Shown here piece after piece: positions 43,255 through 49,032 of a stretch of 49,032 nucleotides of DNA; positions within the stretch are counted from its first letter, which is position 1; the number at the start of each line of letters is the position of its first letter. Position numbers and translations under genes: made by a program. This DNA is from Sediminibacterium sp. C3 (GTDB taxonomy: Bacteria > Bacteroidota > Bacteroidia > Chitinophagales > Chitinophagaceae), in NCBI RefSeq assembly GCF_000508085.1, contig NZ_KI669560.1, positions 1,909,203 through 1,958,234 on the forward strand, given 5' to 3'. A model generated the notes under the pieces. The model ran no database searches and was not told the DNA's origin. It saw nothing but the letters and a program-made list of their open reading frames with translations.

Positions 43255-44337
43255 TTACAATTGTATCAATTGATAAGGTCGATTGGTGCCTTCCAGTTTT
43301 TCCTTGATTCTTTCTGTGTGGGTATCCGTAATAAATACCTGTCCAAAGGGTTCCCGGGAAACCGTAGTTAATAAATGGGCCATTCGGCTTTCATCTAGTT
43401 TTTCAAATACATCATCGAGCAGCAAAATAGGAGGAGTGCCAATGGTATTTCTCAGGTATTCCCATTCGGCCAGTTTAATGGCAAATAACAAACTCTTGCG
43501 TTGACCCTGTGATGCTTCTGTTTTAAACAGACAGTCATTTAGAAAGAAACCAATATCGTCTCTGTGTACCCCGCTGGAAGTTCTTTGCAGAGCCAGGTCG
43601 CGGGATAGATTGTCTTTTAAAATACTGGCAAAGCTTTTTTGAAGAAGCGGACTTTCGTAGCTCAATTGCAGATCTTCTGTTTTACCTGCAATCTGCTGGT
43701 AATTGGCGCCAACCTGTGGAAGAAAAACACTGAGAAATTGTTGTCTGCAGGAAAAAATATATTGTCCGCTTTGTATCAGTTGATCATTGTAAACCTCCAG
43801 CAAATCATTCCCCATTGAGGGGTTGTCTGCCAGTTGTTTCAGCAAACTGTTTCTTTGCTGCAGTATTTTATTATATGCAATCAGTTGTTCCAGATAGGTT
43901 TTATTGGTTTGCGATAATATACTATCCATCAACTTTCTTCTTTCTTCGCTGCCACCTGTAATCAGTGCAATATCATCCGGGGCAATCATAACACAGGGGA
44001 ATTGTCCAATATGATCAGACATTTTCTTTACCGGAACACCGCCCACAGTCAGTTCTTTTTTATTGTTCTCTCTTATGATGAAAGAGACTTCAAGCAATTC
44101 ATTTGCCTTCTGGTAAGTGCCGGCAACCCGCATGCCTTGTTTGCCATGCTGTACATTCAGTGCATCAGTTCTACCAAAATAACTTTTGGAAAATCCCAGA
44201 TAATAAATGGCATCCAGTAGATTGGTTTTGCCTGTTCCGTTTAACCCACAGATAGCCACAATGGGTTCAGAAAAAGAGACCGTAGTGGTCTCGTAATTTC
44301 TGAATTGAATCAGGTTTATCTGGGTTAACTGAAGCAT
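43255..44337 (-). CDS. recF: DNA replication and repair protein RecF
   Basis: 360 residues, normal length. SMC-like ATPase with Walker A CGLNGTGKTNLLDA (30-43), ABC signature region EASQGQRKSLLFAIKL and Walker B PPILLLDDVFEKLD. RecF with RecO and RecR loads RecA at gaps. ATG 44337 lies in an 82-base divergent region shared with pyrR. No dnaA or dnaN is adjacent, unlike the classical dnaA-dnaN-recF order. Confidence 0.95.
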   Translation of the reverse strand: MLQLTQINLIQFRNYETTTVSFSEPIVAICGLNGTGKTNLLDAIYYLGFSKSYFGRTDALNVQHGKQGMRVAGTYQKANELLEVSFIIRENNKKELTVGGVPVKKMSDHIGQFPCVMIAPDDIALITGGSEERRKLMDSILSQTNKTYLEQLIAYNKILQQRNSLLKQLADNPSMGNDLLEVYNDQLIQSGQYIFSCRQQFLSVFLPQVGANYQQIAGKTEDLQLSYESPLLQKSFASILKDNLSRDLALQRTSSGVHRDDIGFFLNDCLFKTEASQGQRKSLLFAIKLAEWEYLRNTIGTPPILLLDDVFEKLDESRMAHLLTTVSREPFGQVFITDTHTERIKEKLEGTNRPYQLIQL

Positions 44338-44366
44338 TGGCGCAAAGTAAAGAAGAACCCGCAGAA

Positions 44367-44390
44367 TTATTCCCTTTTAGAATGGAATAA
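44367..44390 (+). other. possible stem-loop in the pyrR leader
   Basis: TTATTCC (44367-44373) pairs with GGAATAA (44384-44390) over a ten-base loop, 29 bases before the pyrR start. It could be a leader structure, but such short A/T-rich hairpins arise by chance. Confidence 0.2.
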
Positions 44391-44419
44391 AGCCTTTAAT
44401 TTTATTAAAAATTGGGAGA

Positions 44420-44941
44420 TTGAAAACAATATTATCCGCAGAGCAAATGGATTTGAGTATTCAAAGACTGGCTCATCAGATGTTAGAAAATAACCAGGAC
44501 TTAGAAAATACTGTCATCATTGGGCTGCAGCCAAGAGGAATCTTTTTAAGTGACCGGATTGTAGCCGCTTTAAAATCCATTGTGCCCCAACAGAAAATTC
44601 AGTATGGCAGACTGGATATTACTTTTTACAGAGATGATGTAAGAAACAGTCTGCATATTGCCAATACCACTGATATTCCTTTTAGCATAGAAGGCAAATC
44701 CGTTATCTTAATTGATGATGTATTGTACACCGGAAGAACCATTAGGGCTGCACTAGATGCTTTATTGGATTTTGGAAGACCTGCCAAAGTTTCCTTATGT
44801 GTTTTAATCGACAGAAGGTTCAGCAGGGAGCTGCCCATTCAGCCCGATTTTGCCGGTAAAGCCATTGACACCATTATTACTGATAAGGTAAAAGTGAACT
44901 GGAAAGAAAAGGATGAAAAAGACGAAGTTGTTTTGGTCTAA
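44420..44941 (+). CDS. pyrR: PyrR-type phosphoribosyltransferase / pyrimidine regulator
   Basis: 173 residues with a TTG start at 44420, chosen because it gives the family-typical N-terminus (ILSAEQMDLSIQRLAHQM); the first ATG at 44447 would remove a conserved helix. The PRPP-binding loop VILIDDVLYTGRT (95-107) is intact. PyrR has weak uracil phosphoribosyltransferase activity and in Firmicutes regulates pyr mRNA by attenuation; RNA regulation is not shown here. It lies 20 bases before pyrB. Confidence 0.9.
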   Translation: MKTILSAEQMDLSIQRLAHQMLENNQDLENTVIIGLQPRGIFLSDRIVAALKSIVPQQKIQYGRLDITFYRDDVRNSLHIANTTDIPFSIEGKSVILIDDVLYTGRTIRAALDALLDFGRPAKVSLCVLIDRRFSRELPIQPDFAGKAIDTIITDKVKVNWKEKDEKDEVVLV

Positions 44942-44961
44942 AACTGTAATTTTGATTTTTA

Positions 44962-45894
44962 ATGAAACTATCTACCAAACACTTACTTGGTATCAAGGAC
45001 CTCCAGAAAGAGGATATTCAGCTGATTCTATCAACAGCAGCACAATTCAAAGAAGTTTTACAAAGACCTGTTAAGAAAGTTCCCTCATTGAGAGATATCA
45101 CCATCGTTAATTTGTTCTACGAAAACTCTACCAGAACAAGGATGTCTTTTGAACTGGCGGAGCGCAGACTATCTGCTGATGTATTAAACTTTGCAGCGAG
45201 CAGTTCATCTGCTGCCAAAGGAGAAACTTTGCTGGATACAGTGAATAATATCCTGAGCATGAAAGTGGACCTGGTGGTGATGCGACACAGTGCTTCAGGA
45301 GCGCCCCATTTTCTGGCCAAGCATATTCCGGCCGCCATTGTGAATGCAGGCGATGGAATTAATGAACATCCTACGCAGGCTTTGCTGGATGCATTTTCTA
45401 TGCAGGAAAGAACGGGCAAAATTGAAGGATTAAAAGTGGCAATCATCGGAGACATCATGCACAGCAGGGTGGCACTCAGCAATATGTACTTGTTGAAGAA
45501 AATGGGTGCAGAGATTACGGTAGTAGGGCCACCTACATTAATTCCCAAATACCTGGAACAAGCATTGGGCGTAAGGGTTACCTATAACTTACAGGAAGCA
45601 TTGCAATGGTGCGATGTGGCCAATGTACTTAGAATACAACTGGAAAGACAGAACCAGCCTTTGTTTTCTTCTTTAAGAGAATACAATCTGGCTTATGGGA
45701 TTAAACAATCGGTACTGGATAAACTAAATAAAGAAATCGTGATCATGCATCCCGGACCCATCAACAGAGGGGTAGAACTGGATAGCGATGTAGCAGATGG
45801 ACCTCATTCCATCATTTTAAATCAGGTTGAAAACGGTGTTGCAGTTAGAATGGCCGTATTGTACCTATTGGCCGGAAGAACCAACGAAAATTAA
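44962..45894 (+). CDS. pyrB: aspartate carbamoyltransferase, catalytic subunit
   Basis: 310 residues. Condenses carbamoyl phosphate and aspartate, the first committed step of pyrimidine synthesis. The carbamoyl-phosphate loop STRTR (56-60) is followed by SFELAERRL; the later SSSAAKGETL, HPTQALLDAFS and MHPGPINRGVEL are also typical. No regulatory pyrI is adjacent. The partner may be the degenerate dihydroorotase at 32498-33763. Confidence 0.96.
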   Translation: MKLSTKHLLGIKDLQKEDIQLILSTAAQFKEVLQRPVKKVPSLRDITIVNLFYENSTRTRMSFELAERRLSADVLNFAASSSSAAKGETLLDTVNNILSMKVDLVVMRHSASGAPHFLAKHIPAAIVNAGDGINEHPTQALLDAFSMQERTGKIEGLKVAIIGDIMHSRVALSNMYLLKKMGAEITVVGPPTLIPKYLEQALGVRVTYNLQEALQWCDVANVLRIQLERQNQPLFSSLREYNLAYGIKQSVLDKLNKEIVIMHPGPINRGVELDSDVADGPHSIILNQVENGVAVRMAVLYLLAGRTNEN

Positions 45895-45906
45895 AGTTCA
45901 ATTCCT

Positions 45907-46377
45907 ATGCAAAGAATCTGTTTATTTCCGGGAACCTTTGATCCTGTTACCCTGGGTCATACGGATATTATCAAAAGGGCACTTCCCTTGTTTGATAAAA
46001 TTGTGGTAGGGATTGGTATCAATTCCATAAAAAATCCAATGTTCAGCGCAGAACAGCGGATGCAGTGGTTCAGAGAAATTTTTTCTGATGAACCAAGAGT
46101 AGAAAGTGTAGCATATGATGGATTAACCGTTCAGTTTTGCAAACAAATTGGCGCAAGGTTTATTTTGAGGGGTATTCGTTATGTGAGTGACTTTGAATAT
46201 GAAAAAACCATTGCGGATGCCAATCGAACACTGGATAACCAGATAGAAACTATTTTCCTTACCGGAGAACCCAAGTATACATCAGTGGCTTCCACCATTG
46301 TAAGGGATATTATTAAAAACGGGGGAGATGCTTCTCCCTTCCTGCCTCAGGCAGTCATCAACACGCTAAAAAAATAA
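45907..46377 (+). CDS. coaD: phosphopantetheine adenylyltransferase
   Basis: 156 residues. It adenylates 4'-phosphopantetheine to dephospho-CoA. The nucleotidyltransferase signature TFDPVTLGH (10-18) and the late ASTIVRDI loop are intact, with FILRGIRYVSDFEYE typical of CoaD. It follows pyrB by 12 bases. Confidence 0.96.
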   Translation: MQRICLFPGTFDPVTLGHTDIIKRALPLFDKIVVGIGINSIKNPMFSAEQRMQWFREIFSDEPRVESVAYDGLTVQFCKQIGARFILRGIRYVSDFEYEKTIADANRTLDNQIETIFLTGEPKYTSVASTIVRDIIKNGGDASPFLPQAVINTLKK

Positions 46378-46381
46378 TTGC

Positions 46382-46813
46382 ATGATCTGGTTTAATAAAA
46401 ACCTATCCATTGATCAGTTTGATGGAATGGGGAAAGATACATTAGGAGAGCACCTGGGTATGAAGTTTACCGAAATTGGCCCGGACTATTTAAAAGCTAC
46501 TATGCCGGTTGATCATAGAACCAAACAACCTTACGGATTATTGCATGGAGGTGCTTCTGTTGCATTGGCAGAGACCCTGGGTAGTGTTGGTGCAGCCCTG
46601 GTGGTAGACCACAATCAATTCATATGCGTTGGTCAGGAAATCAATGCGAATCATTTACGCAGTGTACGCAATGGCTATGTTACCGGAACCGCCAAACCCA
46701 TACATATAGGCAGCAGCTCACAGGTGTGGGAAATAAAAATTCACGACGAAAGAGAACACCTGGTTTGTATCAGTCGTTTAACCGTGGCTGTTTTGAAAAG
46801 AAAAGACCGGTAA
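46382..46813 (+). CDS. hotdog-fold thioesterase (PaaI / DHNA-CoA hydrolase-like)
   Basis: 143 residues with one hotdog domain. The sequence HGGASVALAETLGSVGA holds the helix and catalytic acidic residue of the PaaI/MenI group, and EINANHLRSVRNGYVTGTAKP is the second family block. It likely hydrolyses an aromatic acyl-CoA, perhaps 1,4-dihydroxy-2-naphthoyl-CoA in menaquinone synthesis; the substrate is not fixed by sequence. It follows coaD by four bases, and its 3' end overlaps the convergent Nudix gene by 44 bases. Confidence 0.88.
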   Translation: MIWFNKNLSIDQFDGMGKDTLGEHLGMKFTEIGPDYLKATMPVDHRTKQPYGLLHGGASVALAETLGSVGAALVVDHNQFICVGQEINANHLRSVRNGYVTGTAKPIHIGSSSQVWEIKIHDEREHLVCISRLTVAVLKRKDR

Positions 46814-47222
46814 TTTCCCGAATCGTATCAAAACTGTTTTTCAATAGTTCTGAAACCTCCTGTAAAGGTACCCATCTGATATCGGTAATATCTTCTTCTG
46901 TTTGTGGAATCAGTGCCGGACTTCCTTTCACATTCATGGAATACCAATGGGTTTCTTTGATCACTTCCTCTTGAATATAGGGGTCAAAATATTGATGACG
47001 GGTCATGCCTAACAATTCACCCAATAGTAAATTACCAACACCTGTTTCTTCTTCTACTTCCCTTAGGGCACAGGCTTCCATGGTTTCTCCCTCATCCAGT
47101 TTGCCTTTGGGCAGGTCCCAGGAGCCTCTGCGAAAAATCATGAGTAACTCATGGTTCTCGTTCAGTAACAATCCACCCCCTGCGCGTATTACCTTCCTTT
47201 CATTTTCCAGATTACTGTGCAT
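46770..47222 (-). CDS. Nudix hydrolase
   Basis: 150 residues from ATG 47222; the in-frame TTG at 47240 is weaker. The full Nudix box GKLDEGETMEACALREVEEETG matches GX5EX7REUXEEXGU (metal-binding glutamates in REVEEETG). The preceding WDLP and RRGSWDLPKG layout suggests hydrolysis of a nucleoside diphosphate derivative, but the substrate is unknown. The gene is divergent from pyrE (43 bases apart) and overlaps the thioesterase gene tail to tail. Confidence 0.93.
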   Translation of the reverse strand: MHSNLENERKVIRAGGGLLLNENHELLMIFRRGSWDLPKGKLDEGETMEACALREVEEETGVGNLLLGELLGMTRHQYFDPYIQEEVIKETHWYSMNVKGSPALIPQTEEDITDIRWVPLQEVSELLKNSFDTIREITGLFFSKQPRLND

Positions 47223-47253
47223 ATTTCCATCTTTTCGCAATGAAAATAGGAAT

Positions 47254-47261
47254 TACTTTTG
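47254..47261 (+). promoter_or_regulatory. pyrE: -7 promoter element of pyrE
   Basis: TACTTTTG matches TAnnTTTG, with only TAGC between it and ATG 47266. This predicts a leaderless or nearly leaderless pyrE mRNA. Confidence 0.55.
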
Positions 47262-47265
47262 TAGC

Positions 47266-47895
47266 ATGACAAATGAAAAAGCAGTAGCAGAAAAATTATT
47301 ACAGGTTCAGGCCATCAAATTGAGTCCTGCACAGCCCTTTACCTGGGCAAGCGGCTGGAAAAGCCCCATTTATTGCGACAACAGAAAGGTTTTGTCTTTT
47401 CCTTATGTGCGTGATTTTGTAAAGAGTGAATTATGCAGTGTCATTTTTGAGCAATACCCGGAAGCAACCGTATTAGCGGGTGTAGCCACTGCAGGGATTC
47501 CCTGGGGAGCGATGGCCGCGGATCAGCTGAAACTGCCGTTTGTTTACGTAAGACCCAAGCCCAAGGAACACGGATTGGGCAATCAGATTGAAGGTGCACT
47601 GGAAAAGGGGCAGCAGGTATTGGTAATTGAGGATCTTATTTCTACTGGTAAAAGCAGTCTGCAGGTGGTGGATGTGTTAAGAGCTGCAGGTGCTGAAATT
47701 GTAGGGATGGTGTCTATTTTCAACTATGGGTTCAATACAGCTAAAGAAGCTTGCGAAGCCGCAGGGGTTAAAACCAGCAGCCTGACCAATTACCCCACCT
47801 TGATTGAACTGGCTATTGAGAAGGGATTGGTAACGGCTGATACCAAAGAGACCCTGATGCAATGGAGCCAGGATCCGGCGAATTGGGGCAAATAA
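47266..47895 (+). CDS. pyrE: orotate phosphoribosyltransferase
   Basis: 209 residues from ATG 47266. A long in-frame extension to 47005 is the antisense shadow of the Nudix gene and is rejected. It transfers PRPP ribose-phosphate to orotate. The PRPP loop VLVIEDLISTGKSS (118-131) and the substrate-contact GVATAGIPWGA and YVRPKPKEHGLG segments are intact. Upstream promoter and position fit an independent transcript. Confidence 0.96.
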   Translation: MTNEKAVAEKLLQVQAIKLSPAQPFTWASGWKSPIYCDNRKVLSFPYVRDFVKSELCSVIFEQYPEATVLAGVATAGIPWGAMAADQLKLPFVYVRPKPKEHGLGNQIEGALEKGQQVLVIEDLISTGKSSLQVVDVLRAAGAEIVGMVSIFNYGFNTAKEACEAAGVKTSSLTNYPTLIELAIEKGLVTADTKETLMQWSQDPANWGK

Positions 47896-47969
47896 CAATC
47901 TGGAATAGTATTTGCAATATTATTAAATCACAGGTAGTAACGAGCTTGAACCCATAAATAGAATTGGAT

Positions 47970-48371
47970 ATGAAAAAAATTTTTCTGGCAGGGGCTTTAA
48001 TATTCTCCTTGCAGGCCTTTTCTCAGCAGCCCAAACAGCAATGGGTAACCATTAAATCAGATAACCTGAAGTGCTGGGAGTGTAAAGTTATTTTAGAGAA
48101 ATACCTGGTACAAGCCAATAAATCTACCATGGAATCCGGGCTTATTCAATGGAAAATCAATCTGTTACAAGGGGAAATTAAAGTTCAATTCTGGCCTGAC
48201 CGGGCTGATGAATCCATGATTAAAGCTGCTTTGAACAATGCAGGTTTTGATGCGAACGAAGAAAAAGCTGTGCCGGAATCCTATGCCAAATTACCCCCAA
48301 TATGTAAAAGAGCCGAAGATGGCGGTGGTCCCAAGCCCCCCAAGCCTTGTCATATTCCGCCAGTACAATAG
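47970..48371 (+). CDS. secreted HMA-like small protein with CWEC
   Basis: 133 residues from ATG 47970 (an in-frame TTG is at 47964). A signal peptide (about 1-19, ending AFSQ) precedes a domain resembling the heavy-metal-associated ferredoxin-like fold, with C35-W-E-C38 in the position of the CxxC metal loop and a late AALNNAGFDAN helix. The C-terminal tail is rich in Pro and Gly with two further cysteines. A metal-binding or periplasmic role is inferred; the classical GMTC context is not present. Confidence 0.72.
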   Translation: MKKIFLAGALIFSLQAFSQQPKQQWVTIKSDNLKCWECKVILEKYLVQANKSTMESGLIQWKINLLQGEIKVQFWPDRADESMIKAALNNAGFDANEEKAVPESYAKLPPICKRAEDGGGPKPPKPCHIPPVQ

Positions 48372-48397
48372 CTTCTGCCCAAAACGGTGGAATAAAC

Positions 48398-48847
48398 TTA
48401 TTTAAACAGGTTGAACTCCTGTCTTCCTTCATAGGTAAAGGGAAAGGTTTTAAAAATACCCCCTTTACCTATTTTTATATCCCCCTTGGCCTTGATGGTC
48501 AGTTCTTTTTTAAACAATAGCTGGGCGGCATTCTTGTATAAATTTTGCATATTGATGTTAATGGAAGAAGGTAGTACAAATTCGCTGTTTCTGGGAATCT
48601 TCATTAAAGTGTCCAGTTGAAATTTCCCCAAATAGGTATTGTCGATGTAAACATCACTGTCTACTTTTTTTAAGTCTAATCCAAATTTATTGGGGTTAAA
48701 GTACACCAGTTCAAAATTCAATTTGGATTGGTTAAAACCCAATTGCTTGATTTCAATGTTTTGAACTTTACGGTATTCCAATTCTTTGGGTGCAGCACAG
48801 CCAACGAAAATGAATGCCAGAAACAGGTAGAGTGGGAGCGATTTCAA
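48398..48847 (-). CDS. LEA14-like (WHy-domain) lipoprotein
   Basis: 149 residues with a TTG start at 48847. An in-frame TAA lies 12 bases upstream and no ATG is near, while TTG gives a proper lipoprotein signal with lipobox FVGC (C17). The mature domain is the late-embryogenesis-abundant type 2 beta-sandwich (KLNFELVYFNPNKFGLDLKKV, DVYIDNTYLGKF). Function in bacteria is not established; it is likely a membrane-anchored periplasmic protein. Confidence 0.82.
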   Translation of the reverse strand: MKSLPLYLFLAFIFVGCAAPKELEYRKVQNIEIKQLGFNQSKLNFELVYFNPNKFGLDLKKVDSDVYIDNTYLGKFQLDTLMKIPRNSEFVLPSSININMQNLYKNAAQLLFKKELTIKAKGDIKIGKGGIFKTFPFTYEGRQEFNLFK

Positions 48848-49032
48848 GGAAAGTAAATTTTATTCGAAAATAGGGGATTTTCTACCGCAAGCACGTTAAT
48901 TATTTTGTAACTTGTAGGCTAATCTATTTAGCAAAAAGGGCAAAAAAGTGGTTGATTTTTTATGATAAATAATTTAGCACTCTTTTATTTATTTAAATAG
49001 TTGATATAAAATATTTTATATAATATAATTGA

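Noticed and set aside
47005..47265. Long in-frame N-terminal extension of pyrE
   Set aside because: It is low-complexity antisense of the Nudix gene, and a promoter motif lies just before ATG 47266, which gives a normal pyrE length.
48848..49032. Very AT-rich right end as an origin or attachment site
   Set aside because: No DnaA boxes, iterons or direct repeats are visible and the region is cut by the window edge; more likely an ordinary intergenic stretch.
1..49032. CRISPR array, prophage, IS element or genomic island
   Set aside because: No regularly spaced repeats, transposase or integrase-like frames, or terminal inverted repeats were found; the gene content is housekeeping throughout.

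Overview
The window reads as chromosomal DNA of a Bacteroidota bacterium, most likely family Chitinophagaceae (a Sediminibacterium-like lineage is my guess from protein style, not a search). Supporting signs are AT-rich DNA, almost no Shine-Dalgarno sequences, repeated TAnnTTTG promoter elements close upstream of start codons, BT_3928-type DoxX, DUF4199 and DUF1599 proteins, a two-domain GlmU-like protein, and Bacteroidota-type PyrC and tricorn proteins. About 50 genes fill the window. I see no phage, IS element, CRISPR or integration module, and no gene-free stretch exceeds 300 bases. The largest gaps are 20425-20642, 7933-8124, 48848-49032 and 11168-11348. The first two hold nothing I can name, the third is only very AT-rich, and the fourth holds a promoter and hairpin leader.

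Left part (1-13.3 kb), central carbon and amino-acid catabolism. A GH20 hexosaminidase sits upstream of a truncated nagB. pfkA and pyk form a glycolytic pair; pyk is interrupted by a single-base frameshift. Then come an RmlD-like reductase, arginine deiminase with a CtlX-like citrulline hydrolase (minus strand), a CrtA-like monooxygenase, histidine-degradation genes hutI and hutG, an unknown 67-residue protein, and a second GH20.

Middle (13.3-27.8 kb), housekeeping. 5-formyl-THF cyclo-ligase, lpxK and rnr overlap on the plus strand. pdhA, a TPR membrane protein, ribH and a LutA-like Fe-S protein run on the minus strand. Next are an uncharacterised CNCG protein, a secreted fasciclin protein, P5C dehydrogenase, a GlmU-like protein with tpiA, a Sua5-type tsaC, and lepA.

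Right part (27.8-49 kb). A tight minus-strand operon runs from a dihydroorotase-like protein through DUF4199, a GT2, a frameshifted GT4, gmhA and a gmhB-like phosphatase, suggesting surface glycan or heptose synthesis. A tRNA-Pro(GGG) lies just beyond it. Then follow a tricorn-type protease, ndk, nrnA, an FKBP lipoprotein, folP, DUF1599, DoxX, a CBS protein, and a recF/DciA pair. Pyrimidine genes pyrR-pyrB (with coaD and a hotdog thioesterase) and pyrE come last, with a Nudix hydrolase, a secreted HMA-like protein and an LEA14-like lipoprotein.

The most notable points are a dihydroorotase that has lost its metal and catalytic residues, homopolymer-length frameshifts in pyk and in the GT4 gene, a two-enzyme arginine-to-ornithine route without carbamate kinase, and promoters so close to the ATG that the mRNAs should be leaderless. 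I found no clearly new multi-gene system.
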